Source of the DNA: UBA940 sp045613745
GTDB taxonomy: Bacteria > Bacteroidota > Bacteroidia > Bacteroidales > Rikenellaceae
Length of the DNA: 64,000 bases
Direction: 5' to 3'
NCBI GenBank assembly: GCA_045613745.1
Contig: JAZLBP010000001.1
Span: 62,001-126,000, forward strand
Part shown: positions 1 to 9,562 of the stretch, piece after piece
Layout: every line of letters begins with the position of its first letter
How positions within the stretch are numbered: position 1 is the first letter of the stretch
Made by a program: the position numbers and the translations under genes
Notes under the pieces: generated by a model
The model's input: the letters and a program-made list of their open reading frames with translations, nothing else
The model's database searches: none
Told to the model about the DNA's origin: nothing

Positions 1-515
1 AGCTGCGCGACGAGGACAAAGTTCTCATCGACAAGAGCTATCACGCCCCCTGGCAAGGTGGTTTCGGTACCGCTCTGGCTTGGAAAGGCCTCTCGCTGAG
101 CGCACAGTTCAGTTGGGTTGCCGACCGCTGGATGATTAACAACGACCGCTACTTCGACGAGTCGAACGGCCGTTTCGCATCGTACAACCAAAGCCGCCGT
201 CTGTTGGAGCGCTGGAAAGAGCCCGGTGACATTACCGACATTCCCCGCCACGGTGTTTACACCGAGTTCGACAGCCGTCTGTTGGAAGATGCGTCGTTCC
301 TGCGCCTCAAAAACCTGATGCTCAGCTACTCGCTGCCCCAAAGCGTGCTCCGCAAGAGCAAGGCTTTCAGCGGTGTCCGCATCTATGCGCAAGGTCAAAA
401 CCTCTTCACTCTGACCAAGTTCTCGGGTCTTGACCCTGAGGGAACTTCGAACATCTATGCTGCACAATACCCGATGGCACGTCAATTCACCTTCGGTCTG
501 GACTTAACATTCTAA
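1..515 (+). CDS. SusC/RagA-family TonB-dependent outer-membrane receptor, C-terminal fragment
   Basis: The reading frame is open from the left edge of the window (first full codon at base 3) to the stop at 513-515, so only about the last 170 residues are present. The sequence is typical of the end of a SusC/RagA barrel: alternating aromatic strands, a segment reading DASFLRLKNLMLSYSLP, a RIYAQGQNLFTLTKF strand, then the GLDPE turn and a final strand ending in Phe (FGLDLTF). SusC proteins import oligosaccharides or peptides across the outer membrane with TonB energy. A SusD partner starts 15 bases downstream, which fixes the family. The substrate cannot be read from this end, but the linked genes include a protease. 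Confidence 0.93.
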   Translation, partial: LRDEDKVLIDKSYHAPWQGGFGTALAWKGLSLSAQFSWVADRWMINNDRYFDESNGRFASYNQSRRLLERWKEPGDITDIPRHGVYTEFDSRLLEDASFLRLKNLMLSYSLPQSVLRKSKAFSGVRIYAQGQNLFTLTKFSGLDPEGTSNIYAAQYPMARQFTFGLDLTF

Positions 516-530
516 AAACGACTATAACGT

Positions 531-2060
531 ATGCTTAGAAGAATCAAAATATGCGTCTGTATGATGGTTGCGGTGTTGGCAACCTCGTGTCTGGACAAAA
601 TCCCCGGCTCGGCAATCCCCGTCGATAAGGGTATGAAGACATTCAATGACGCCGAACAACACCTTACGGGTATCTACGCCCAAATGAAAAGTAGCTCACT
701 GTGGAGCGGCTACCTGACCCTGCTGCCCGACATCCAATGCGACTTGGTGTATGCCGTTGACGGCTACTCGAACGCAATGGGTAACTTCTGGCTGTGGGAC
801 TTCCGCGCCACTTCGAGCGAGATTCAAGCTGTCTATGCAGGTCTGTATAGCATCATCAGCGAGTGTAACTTCTTCCTCGAAAAGGTTGATGGCGTTATCG
901 CTACCGAGACCAACGACGACAACCTGATTGCACTGGACTTCTACAAAGGTGAGGTCTATACCATCCGCGCTCTGTGCTACTCGGAGCTTATCAAGTGCTA
1001 CTGCGAGGCCTATGACCCCGCAAACGCCCAAAACCAACAAGGTGTGGTGCTGCGTCGCAGCTACTCGAAACCCGAGGAGGCTAAACGCGCATCGCTCTAC
1101 GACTCATACCAAATGGTGTTGAGCGACTTGGACGAGGCCGAGGCTCTGCTGGATGAGGACTACGACTATTACAGCGGCAACTATATGACTCTGGCTGCTG
1201 CGTATGCCCTGCGCGCCCGTACCGCCCTCTATATGGAGGACTGGGAGGCTGCCATCGACTACGCAACCCGCGTTATTGAGCACCCCAACAAGGCATTCTC
1301 GCTGTCGGCTGCCAATACCTACTACACCAACAACGAGACCTACTTCGACTACATCTGGTCGAACGACCTTGCAACCGAGATTATCTGGCAAATCGGTTTC
1401 ACCCCCACCTCGTATGGCGGTGCGTTGGGCCAAAGCTTCTTGGGCTTCAACACCGACTATACCTATTATTATCCCGACTACGTGCCCGCACAATGGGTCC
1501 TCAACCTATATGGTTCGGGTGACGGTCGATACGACTCGTACTTCACCAACCTGCAAACAGGTCACACCCACGGTCTGGCTTGGCCTCTGCTGACCAAGTA
1601 TATGGGTAACGCAACTATGATGAACAGCTACTACATCTATCACGTTGTGTCGCCCAAGGTATTCCGCTTGGCAGAGCTCTACCTGATTCGTGCCGAGGCT
1701 TACTGCCGCAAGACTACTCCCAACTTCGCGGCTGCATCGGCTGACCTGACCACCCTGCGCAAGGCTCGCTTTGCAAACGGTGGCGGCGCAATGAACGTCA
1801 ACAAGGACAACTTCCTCAAGAACATCTCGGAGGAGCGTGTTCGTGAGCTCTATATGGAGGGACACCGTCTGCAAGACCTCAAACGCTGGGGCACCGAGCT
1901 GAACGGCGGCGGCTTCACCCGCACCCCCCAACAAAACTCGCTCACCGAGGGTAGTAAACTCAAAATCTCGGCCGACAATGTTCGTTTCGTGTGGCCCATT
2001 CCCCAACACGAACTCGACGCTCCCGGCTCGATGGTGACTCCCAACAAGAGCAACAACTAA
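531..2060 (+). CDS. SusD/RagB-family nutrient-binding outer-membrane lipoprotein
   Basis: A 509-residue protein with a lipoprotein signal ending LATSC (Cys20), so it is probably anchored at the cell surface. SusD proteins form the lid over a SusC barrel and bind the ligand. Family hallmarks are visible: TPR-like helices in the N-terminal half (EVYTIRALCYSELIKCY, AAYALRARTALYMEDWEAA), the conserved FRLAELYLIRAEAY helix near residue 380, and the C-terminal EERVRELYMEGHRLQDLKRW motif followed by a WPIPQHEL end. Length is normal. It lies directly after the SusC gene and before a run of lipoproteins, so it probably belongs to one operon with them. Confidence 0.96.
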   Translation: MLRRIKICVCMMVAVLATSCLDKIPGSAIPVDKGMKTFNDAEQHLTGIYAQMKSSSLWSGYLTLLPDIQCDLVYAVDGYSNAMGNFWLWDFRATSSEIQAVYAGLYSIISECNFFLEKVDGVIATETNDDNLIALDFYKGEVYTIRALCYSELIKCYCEAYDPANAQNQQGVVLRRSYSKPEEAKRASLYDSYQMVLSDLDEAEALLDEDYDYYSGNYMTLAAAYALRARTALYMEDWEAAIDYATRVIEHPNKAFSLSAANTYYTNNETYFDYIWSNDLATEIIWQIGFTPTSYGGALGQSFLGFNTDYTYYYPDYVPAQWVLNLYGSGDGRYDSYFTNLQTGHTHGLAWPLLTKYMGNATMMNSYYIYHVVSPKVFRLAELYLIRAEAYCRKTTPNFAAASADLTTLRKARFANGGGAMNVNKDNFLKNISEERVRELYMEGHRLQDLKRWGTELNGGGFTRTPQQNSLTEGSKLKISADNVRFVWPIPQHELDAPGSMVTPNKSNN

Positions 2061-2093
2061 CAAGAAGTGATTAACGCAACCAAGAAATAAACA

Positions 2094-3005
2094 ATGAAAC
2101 GCATACTTTCCATACTGGCAGCCTCGGTGCTGATGTTGACTTCGCTGGCTTCGTGCCACGAGGAGTACACCACCTACTCGGATGCCGAATATGTAATGTT
2201 CGCCGACACCCTCTCGTCGAGTGTAATCACACAAGAGAGCGAGGTGTTCAGCGTCACCGTTGCCTCGACCGTGACCTGCGACTACGACCGCACCTTTGGT
2301 ATTGAGGTTGTGGACAAAGGAACCAACGCCATCGAGGGCAAACACTTCTCGCTGCTCTCCAACAAGGTGGTTATCCCCGCAGGCAAAAGCTCGGCCGAAG
2401 TGCAACTCCGCGGTCACTATGCCAACATCGAGGATACCGACTCGCTGGGTGTTGTTCTGCGACTGATTGCCCCCGACAAAGTTAAGTGGAACCTCTACGA
2501 CGAGTGGTACACCCACAAGGCTACCTTCTACAAATCGTGCCCCTGGGACATCAATAACTTCACAGGTTGGTGCGTGCTGTCGTCGATGCTGATTTATTAC
2601 TACCCCGGTTTGAACACCGCATTCCAAAAGTTGGTTAAGGTGGACCTCCACCCCACTTTGGAGAATCACGTTATCCTGCGCAGCCCCTTCTACGACGGCT
2701 ACGACGTGACCATCGGTTTTGACCCCAGCGATCCTGCCGAGCCTAATGTTACTATGGATGCCGACCAAGTGTTGAGCGACGAGGGTTCGGTGTTCGGTCA
2801 GTTCCACGGCGACAACCACATTCTGGCCAAAGAGAGCCCCTACAACGTGTCGTACTTCAACTCGTGTCAAAAGTACGCTGTGCTGTGGACCTATATATAT
2901 ATTGAGAATGTAGGCGAGGCCGTAGGTGCTGTGGGCGACTTCTACAACATTATGGAGTGGGTAAGCGAGGCCGAGGCGCAACGCATTATGCGCGAGGGAC
3001 TCTAA
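2094..3005 (+). CDS. Lipoprotein of a SusCD locus, DUF4843/DUF4984-like
   Basis: A 303-residue lipoprotein (signal ending SLASC, Cys21). Residues about 30-145 look like an immunoglobulin/Calx-beta type sandwich (VSVTVA-like strands, an EGKHFSLLSNKVVIPAGKSS segment, then RLIAPDKV), as in the DUF4843 proteins that often follow SusD genes. The C-terminal half (from WDINNFTGWCVLSS) resembles the uncharacterised domains paired with it in Bacteroidales; DUF4984 is my best guess but is not certain. No catalytic motif is visible. The position, 33 bases after susD, suggests a surface-exposed accessory binding protein of the same system. Confidence 0.75.
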   Translation: MKRILSILAASVLMLTSLASCHEEYTTYSDAEYVMFADTLSSSVITQESEVFSVTVASTVTCDYDRTFGIEVVDKGTNAIEGKHFSLLSNKVVIPAGKSSAEVQLRGHYANIEDTDSLGVVLRLIAPDKVKWNLYDEWYTHKATFYKSCPWDINNFTGWCVLSSMLIYYYPGLNTAFQKLVKVDLHPTLENHVILRSPFYDGYDVTIGFDPSDPAEPNVTMDADQVLSDEGSVFGQFHGDNHILAKESPYNVSYFNSCQKYAVLWTYIYIENVGEAVGAVGDFYNIMEWVSEAEAQRIMREGL

Positions 3006-3050
3006 ACCACAAGCCGCAAAGTTTAACTCATTATAACACAAGATACAGAG

Positions 3051-5051
3051 ATGAAAAAATATATAGTACGTTTGTTCGGCATTGTGGCAGCGCTGACTCT
3101 TGCAACCGCTTGCACTAATATCGAGGGTGGTGGCGAGAACAACGACCCCGTAACCTTCCCCGAGAAGGTGGTAGCAACTGTTACCCCCGGCGAGGTTATT
3201 ACCCTGAGTTTCGACGCCGCAACCCGTTGGGAGGTGTCGGTACCTGCCGAGGTTTCGGCTTGGTTCAGCATCGTGGACGGCAAGAACACCACCGTAAGTC
3301 TGCGTGGTGGCAAAGGCCCCCAAGAGGTGCAAATCCAAGTGCGTAATGTGGTGGACTACCGCCAATCGCACAGCTGCGAGGTGTCGCTCACTATGGGCGA
3401 CCGTACCGAGGTTATCGCCGAGCTGACTCTGCCTACCGCAAGCCGCGAAATCAACGCCTATGCCGCAACCGTCAATGAGGAGGACAACACCTTTGTGCTG
3501 GACTCGTTGAGCAACTTTGTGTATGAGACCACTCCCACCGAGAGCGTCGAGATGTTCTGGTTGAACGGTATGTTCCGTCAACGCTTTGCTGTGGAGGCCA
3601 ACTTCAACTGGTCGATGGTGGGCGAAATCCCCGCGTGGCTCGAGCTGTCGGCTACCTCGGGCGAGAAAGGCCTTACCGAAGTGGTTGTAAACACCATTCT
3701 GTCGGAACTCCCCTTGGAGGCTACCAACGTGGAATTCAAACTGTGCGACTATACCGATATCGAGAACCCCGTAGAGGTTGAGACCTTCACCTTCAACTAT
3801 GGCGGTTGCGCCGATATCCACAAAATCAGTATGAGCTACCAGTTGCGCTTCAACACCATCGGCGACTACTACGACCCCGTTCACGCTATGGACTACGTTC
3901 CCGGCGCTGCAACAGGTGTTATCACCGCTCCCTATGGTGTGGTATTCTACACCCTCGCCGAGCGTAACGGCAAGCTCTATCACGACCGCAACGCCGCTTG
4001 GATGACCCTCACCATCTCGGACTACCCCGAGGGTAGCACCCCCGAGCAAAAGGGACTTTATGAGCGTATGATTTCGCTGACTGTGACTTCGAACACCCAG
4101 ATGACCGAGCGCAAGGCATTCCTGCTGGCACTGCCCGCCAAGGTTGCCGCAACCATAACCGACCCCAACACCCAACTCTACGCCGACGAGGAGCACACCG
4201 CAGTAGCTTACGAGCTGCGCGACTACATCTACGGCGAGGTGGAGCAACTTCCCTATGTTCCGCCCGGGGTGATTGACGCCACCGACATCGCAACAATGCG
4301 TGGTTTCAACGCCAACTTCGAGGAACTGGAGAATGCCGAGTTTATGACCGGCGCGTGGGCCGAAATCGCAGACGCCTTCCGTCTGTCGTACAAGGAGAAG
4401 GATTCGGGCGACTACCTGACCTTCAACGTGCCTTACAGCCGCTACGAGGTGTATGGCTACGCAGGCCAAAGCGACAAGTTCGAGAGCACTGACGACTGCT
4501 GGATTACCCTGTCGGCAAACCCCGACACCGAAATCGAGAACAGCTACCGCATCAATATGGACGACAAGAAGAACACCAAGAAGGGCCCCAACGGCGAGAA
4601 CGTTGCCTATGTAGTGTTCTACAACTCGGAGGATGTAGCCTATGCTGTTGTGGAGTGCGTGCTGGATGCAAACTATGTGGCTCCTCCCTCATATGAGGTC
4701 GACACTTCGGCCGTAGCCTTTGTGGGCGAGGAGAGCTTTGGTGAGACTCTCGAATTCCTCACCCCCGGCGACCCCGACTGGAACGCCACCGCAGCTGCCC
4801 AATACCCCGGCATCATTCAGGTGCGTATCAACCACCGTTCGGCAATGTCGTCGTTGCGCGGTATGAAACTGCCCGAGTTCACCACTTGGCGTTCGACCCA
4901 GGATTGGCTGCAAATCGCCTACAACGCGGGACTCCCCTGCGTGGATATGCAAAAGCTGACCGGCAACAAAGGCAAAGGTGTTATCACGCTGTATGACGAG
5001 AACAACACCGCCGTAGCAATTTTAGTGTGTGTGTTCGGCTACAACGGCTAG
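3051..5051 (+). CDS. Large surface lipoprotein of unknown function
   Basis: A 666-residue protein with a clear lipoprotein signal (LATAC, Cys21) followed by a Gly/Asn linker, as in surface-exported Bacteroidota lipoproteins. Residues about 30-130 look like a BACON-type beta domain (RWEVSVPAEVSAWFSIVDGK). The remainder is beta-rich with no catalytic motif or recognised domain; a similar beta segment seems to recur near 190-250 (NWSMVGEIPAWLELSATSG). It sits 45 bases after the previous lipoprotein and 49 before the next. It probably binds or presents substrate, but this is inferred only from context. Confidence 0.8.
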   Translation: MKKYIVRLFGIVAALTLATACTNIEGGGENNDPVTFPEKVVATVTPGEVITLSFDAATRWEVSVPAEVSAWFSIVDGKNTTVSLRGGKGPQEVQIQVRNVVDYRQSHSCEVSLTMGDRTEVIAELTLPTASREINAYAATVNEEDNTFVLDSLSNFVYETTPTESVEMFWLNGMFRQRFAVEANFNWSMVGEIPAWLELSATSGEKGLTEVVVNTILSELPLEATNVEFKLCDYTDIENPVEVETFTFNYGGCADIHKISMSYQLRFNTIGDYYDPVHAMDYVPGAATGVITAPYGVVFYTLAERNGKLYHDRNAAWMTLTISDYPEGSTPEQKGLYERMISLTVTSNTQMTERKAFLLALPAKVAATITDPNTQLYADEEHTAVAYELRDYIYGEVEQLPYVPPGVIDATDIATMRGFNANFEELENAEFMTGAWAEIADAFRLSYKEKDSGDYLTFNVPYSRYEVYGYAGQSDKFESTDDCWITLSANPDTEIENSYRINMDDKKNTKKGPNGENVAYVVFYNSEDVAYAVVECVLDANYVAPPSYEVDTSAVAFVGEESFGETLEFLTPGDPDWNATAAAQYPGIIQVRINHRSAMSSLRGMKLPEFTTWRSTQDWLQIAYNAGLPCVDMQKLTGNKGKGVITLYDENNTAVAILVCVFGYNG

Positions 5052-5100
5052 TTCGCACCCCACAGAAACAAAGAGATAAAAACAGAAGAGCGATAATAAA

Positions 5101-7788
5101 ATGAAGATTTACAGATTAATCGTATGCGTGGTGCTGACGATGGTGTCGGCGATGTTTATGAGCAGTTGCGCCGACAATGACGGCAGCGACAACCGCGAAA
5201 CCGACTACGGATATGTACAGTTCAAACTCTACAAATCCGCATCGTACACCCCCGCCACCGAGGCTGCCCGCAGCCTTGTCGAGCAACTCGAATGGCTTGC
5301 CGATGCCTACAAAATCCGTGTGTCGTTGCGCGATGGCAGCAACAACTACCTTGCAGTGACCCTCAACCTCAACTCGTCGTCGCTCGAGACTGCCGAGTGG
5401 GGCTTGCGTAGCGACAAGGTAAAACTGCTGGCAGGCAAGTACAACCTCATCAGCTACACCCTGTATGACGCCTACGACAACGAGTTGTATATCGGTATCC
5501 CCGACACCGAGGCTCAAAAAGGTTTCGACATCGAAGCAAGCAGCCTGACTATGCACGACCTGGCTGTCAACGTTGTTGCACGCGGACAGGTACGCTTTGC
5601 GCTGGTGAAGGATATGACCTCGATTCCCGACACCTCGGGTAGTGTTGCCACTCGCGCCGAGAGAGAGTACACCTTCGACGAAATCAAGGAGGTGGATATC
5701 ACCGTGCGTAACACCGTAAGCAACAAAACCGTAGCCTTCCAAAAGATTCCGATGAAATTCTCGTTGGAGTTTGTCGAGGGCGTGGAGGGCGCAGGCCACC
5801 GCACATCGGTTTTGGAGAGCGACTCGCTGCTGTGGTTGGAGGCTGGCGAATACCGCATCGTGGAGTACACCGCCTACGACGAGTATGACTCTTCGATTGA
5901 TCGCAACTTCACCAACAAAACCTTTACCATCGCCGACAACGAGGTAGTGAAGGTGGAGGTGCCCGTACAAATCTACGGCACCGACGAGTATATCAAGGAC
6001 TATATGGCTCTGTACGAGATTTGGAAGAGCCTGAACGGCCCCAACTGGTACTACATCGGCGAGGACTACCCCCGTGGTGCCAACTGGAACTTCGACAAGG
6101 ATGTTGACCTGTGGGGCGACCAACCCGGTGTGCAACTCCACTCGAATGGTCGTGTTGCCCGCATCGACATCAGCAACTTCGCATTCAGCGGAGATATGTC
6201 GCCCGCAATCGGCCAACTCACCGAGATGTTGGAGCTCTATCTGGGTACCCACAACGACGCCAACCTTATCACCTACGACCCCGCTCTGTCGATGGACATT
6301 AACAAGGATCTGGCTCACCGCACCCGCAACCGTCTGGAAATCCACAAGAAATACCTGAGTCTGATTCACCCCGCAACCCAAATGTCGGAGCCTTGTGCCC
6401 GCGCACTGATGGAGCACGGTATCAGCATCCCCGAAATCAGCCTCTATGAGCAACAGATGAAAGAGAGTGACATCATCGACGTGCAAACAGGTGGCCAACG
6501 CTCTATCCGTCCGATGGACACCAACCACGGCGTTCTGTGCAATGGTCTGAAATCGCTGCCCGCCGAGATTGGTAACCTCGAAAACCTGCAATACCTCAAC
6601 ATCGCCAACAGCGCCATCACCGAGCTGCCCGCCGAGCTGTCGCAGTGCTACGCTCTGACCGACGTCGAGGTGTATAACTGCCCCAATATGACCAAATTCC
6701 CGATGGCACTGGCCGAGCTTCCCCAACTCGTGTCGCTCAACTTGTCGAACAACAAGCAATGGAGCGCCGAGGAGCTTTACAAGGGTCTGGACGCTATCGC
6801 CAACGGTCCTTCGCAAAAGTCGATTCAGCTGCTGTATGCTCGCGAGAACTCGTTGGAGGAGTTGCCTGCATCGTTCCGCAATATGCACAGCCTGAGTCTG
6901 CTGGATTTGGCTTACAACAAACTTAGCAAGATTCACCCCTTCGGTAAGGATGTGGGTTTGGTGCAACTCTACCTCGACCACAATGAGTTGGAGAGCCTGC
7001 CCCGCGACGAGCAAGGTTACTTTATGTCGATTGACGACGTGGAGACCTTCTCGGTTCAGTTCAACAAACTTACCAAAGTGCCCAACATCTTCTCGGCAAA
7101 GAGCAAGTTCACTATGAGCAGCGTCGATTTCTCGGGTAACCTTATCGACGGTTTCGAAGACGAGGAGAAGAGTGGCGACGAGGGTTACAAAGGTATGCGC
7201 GTGGAGACTCTGACCCTGAGCCAAAACAAGTTCACAGAGTATCCCACAGCACTTGCCAAAACCAACTCGCTGCTGTCGTACATCGTACTGCGCGCCAACG
7301 AGATTAGCTCGATGCCCGACGATGCGTTCGAGTATCGCAACTCGGTGGATTTGGTTTCGCTCGACCTGTCGTACAACAAGCTGACCAAGATGCCCGATAA
7401 GTTCCACGCAGGTAATATGCCTTATCTGTATGGTATCGACCTTTCGTTCAACTCGTTCAGCGAGTTCCCCTTCGAGCCTCTGGATGCCCGTTCACTGACT
7501 GTGTTTGCAATCCGCAGCCAACGTAACGAGAAAGGCGAGCGCTGCTTGCGCCAATGGCCCACAGGACTCTACAACCACACAGGTCTGCGCGGATTCTACA
7601 TCGGTTCGAACGACCTGCGCAAAGTTGACGACACCATCTCGACACTGATTTACTATCTGGATATCAGCGACAACCCCCGCATCACCTTCGATGCGTCGGA
7701 TATCTGTTACGCTTGGCAGGTGGGAGCTTACTACCTTATTTACGACAAGACACAGAACATCCAAAACTGCGAATATATGTTGGAGTAG
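5101..7788 (+). CDS. Leucine-rich-repeat lipoprotein, DUF4458-like N-terminus
   Basis: An 895-residue lipoprotein (signal ending MSSC, Cys23). The N-terminal part (about 35-290) is a pair of beta domains resembling DUF4458, which I recall being fused to leucine-rich repeats in Bacteroidales. Residues about 300-390 contain an LRR cap of the plant-like type (LYEIWKSLNGPNWYY, then NFDKDVDLWGDQPGV). From about 480 to 890 there are roughly a dozen LRRs of the LPAEIGNLENLQYLNIANS and LVSLNLSNNK type. LRR solenoids usually bind proteins or peptides. It belongs to the same unidirectional lipoprotein operon; no enzymatic residues are seen. Confidence 0.88.
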   Translation: MKIYRLIVCVVLTMVSAMFMSSCADNDGSDNRETDYGYVQFKLYKSASYTPATEAARSLVEQLEWLADAYKIRVSLRDGSNNYLAVTLNLNSSSLETAEWGLRSDKVKLLAGKYNLISYTLYDAYDNELYIGIPDTEAQKGFDIEASSLTMHDLAVNVVARGQVRFALVKDMTSIPDTSGSVATRAEREYTFDEIKEVDITVRNTVSNKTVAFQKIPMKFSLEFVEGVEGAGHRTSVLESDSLLWLEAGEYRIVEYTAYDEYDSSIDRNFTNKTFTIADNEVVKVEVPVQIYGTDEYIKDYMALYEIWKSLNGPNWYYIGEDYPRGANWNFDKDVDLWGDQPGVQLHSNGRVARIDISNFAFSGDMSPAIGQLTEMLELYLGTHNDANLITYDPALSMDINKDLAHRTRNRLEIHKKYLSLIHPATQMSEPCARALMEHGISIPEISLYEQQMKESDIIDVQTGGQRSIRPMDTNHGVLCNGLKSLPAEIGNLENLQYLNIANSAITELPAELSQCYALTDVEVYNCPNMTKFPMALAELPQLVSLNLSNNKQWSAEELYKGLDAIANGPSQKSIQLLYARENSLEELPASFRNMHSLSLLDLAYNKLSKIHPFGKDVGLVQLYLDHNELESLPRDEQGYFMSIDDVETFSVQFNKLTKVPNIFSAKSKFTMSSVDFSGNLIDGFEDEEKSGDEGYKGMRVETLTLSQNKFTEYPTALAKTNSLLSYIVLRANEISSMPDDAFEYRNSVDLVSLDLSYNKLTKMPDKFHAGNMPYLYGIDLSFNSFSEFPFEPLDARSLTVFAIRSQRNEKGERCLRQWPTGLYNHTGLRGFYIGSNDLRKVDDTISTLIYYLDISDNPRITFDASDICYAWQVGAYYLIYDKTQNIQNCEYMLE

Positions 7789-7812
7789 TAAACCAAGCAG
7801 ACAACAAGAGAT

Positions 7813-9510
7813 ATGAAACAGATGAAATATATTGTGCTGGCCGCTGTGCTGATGCTCGGCGCCTGCACCCCCGACCAAAAACAAGTTGAGTTCAACGTTG
7901 CGACCGACGCCATCGAGATGAAGGCTGTGGGTGGTGTCGAAACCATCCGCATCGAGGCTGCCGAGGCGTGGACCGCATCGACCGATGCTCCCTGGATTAC
8001 CATCTCGCCCACCAATGGCCGCGGCTCTGCCGAGTGCCAAATCATCGTGGACTCGGCGCTGCTCGCCGAACCCCGCGAGGCCGAGGTGAAAATCGAAACC
8101 AATGCTACGGGTGACGAAGACCCCAAAGTGAAACGTATCGCCATCACACAAGAGGGTTACCCCTACATCATCGAACTGGAAGAGTCAGTTGTTGACTTGG
8201 AGTGCTACGACGAGTTTGACAAACGTTACTTCGAGGTTACCGTACGCTCGAACGTGCTGTTTGATGTGAAAATCCCCGACAACGTAACTTGGCTTACTCA
8301 CAAACGATACACCCAAAACCTCAACCGCAAGATGCGTCCCCGCGAGGTGACCATCCGCTTTGACTGGGGTATCAACTCGCGCGACACCATCCGCGTGGCC
8401 GACATCCAATTCGTGCCCAAAAGCGCACAAGAGATGGACCGCCAAGATGTGCTGACCGTACGCCAAGAGGCCGCAGTACCCATCAAAGAGAACACTCGCG
8501 AGGGTGACTCAGTGGCTCTGCTGGCAATCTACCGTACCCTGCGTACCTCAACCGAGTGGGATGCGTCGCAAAGTATGGATTCGTGGGCCGGCATCACCCT
8601 GTGGGAAGAGGGCGAAGAGGGCTGCACCCCCGAGAATATGGGTCGCGTCAAGAAAGCCGACTTTGCTATGTTCTTCACCAAAGAGTCGCTGCCTTACGAG
8701 GTGCGCTTCTTGACCGCTGCCGAGGAGCTCTCGTTCTTTGGTAACGCCAACACCTTCCTTTTGGACTTGGACGAGGGTGAGAGCATTGGCTACCTGGCCG
8801 AGAACCTCAAACGTCTGACCATTGGTGCTTACGGTTTGAGCTCGCTGGGCAACAACATCACCAAACTCAAAAACCTCGAATATCTGGATATTGGCTCGAA
8901 CAACTTCCAAAGCATTCCCGATGTTCTGACCAAAGAGAACTTCCCCAAACTGCGTACGCTTATTATGAACGCCTGCCAACGCAGCTACATCACCGACCTG
9001 AGCAACAACATCAAGAAAAACTTGGGTGGTTTTATGGACGAAGAGGAGTTCCCCGTTGACCTCATCAAGTGGGATTTGGATACTCTGGTGCTGTCGGTAA
9101 ACTACCTGCACGGTACACTGCCCACCTTTGAGGATGACCCCTCGATTCCTGTCTATACCCAAGAGGATATCGCAAACTCGAAAAACAAGAAGGGTCAGGA
9201 CACCCTGCCCCAAATCCTTGTTGAGCGCCAAATCAAGAAGGTTATGCCTTCGACCAAACGTTTTGCCATCAACCTCAACCGTCTGAGTGGCGAGCTGCCC
9301 GAGTGGTTGCTCTATCACCCCGCGTTGGATTTGTGGTATCCGTTCAGTCTGGTGATTCCGCAAGAGGGTCGTTGGAGCGATGGTAGCTATGCAGGTTTCA
9401 GCAATGCACCGTCGAACCTCAACTACTACTACGAGCACTACGTGAACAAGGAGAACCTCTACATTGAGAGCGACGAGGACGAGATGAATGCCTATATCTT
9501 CACCAAATAG
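7813..9510 (+). CDS. BACON-domain lipoprotein with degenerate leucine-rich repeats
   Basis: A 565-residue protein with a lipoprotein signal (LGAC, Cys18; an internal Met at residue 4 is an alternative start). Residues about 28-115 form a BACON domain: the AWTASTDAPWITISPTNG strand-turn with its conserved Trp pair, ending IAITQEGYPY. A second beta segment follows to about 215. After an LRR cap-like region (LLAIYRTLRTSTEWDASQSM) there are several LRR-like units (GLSSLGNNITKLKNLEYLDIG) and a longer irregular tail. It resembles the preceding LRR lipoprotein in plan and may be a partner binding the same ligand. No catalytic site is visible. Confidence 0.85.
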   Translation: MKQMKYIVLAAVLMLGACTPDQKQVEFNVATDAIEMKAVGGVETIRIEAAEAWTASTDAPWITISPTNGRGSAECQIIVDSALLAEPREAEVKIETNATGDEDPKVKRIAITQEGYPYIIELEESVVDLECYDEFDKRYFEVTVRSNVLFDVKIPDNVTWLTHKRYTQNLNRKMRPREVTIRFDWGINSRDTIRVADIQFVPKSAQEMDRQDVLTVRQEAAVPIKENTREGDSVALLAIYRTLRTSTEWDASQSMDSWAGITLWEEGEEGCTPENMGRVKKADFAMFFTKESLPYEVRFLTAAEELSFFGNANTFLLDLDEGESIGYLAENLKRLTIGAYGLSSLGNNITKLKNLEYLDIGSNNFQSIPDVLTKENFPKLRTLIMNACQRSYITDLSNNIKKNLGGFMDEEEFPVDLIKWDLDTLVLSVNYLHGTLPTFEDDPSIPVYTQEDIANSKNKKGQDTLPQILVERQIKKVMPSTKRFAINLNRLSGELPEWLLYHPALDLWYPFSLVIPQEGRWSDGSYAGFSNAPSNLNYYYEHYVNKENLYIESDEDEMNAYIFTK

Positions 9511-9562
9511 CGACAACGCGAAGTATAGACCCCAAAAAAACATTAAGATTATAACTGACAAG

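Noticed and set aside
1506..4469. A 987-residue minus-strand frame opposite the SusD operon
   Set aside because: It is the reverse of genes with signal peptides and SusD motifs; its composition (His, Val, Gly) is that of a shadow frame in GC-biased DNA.
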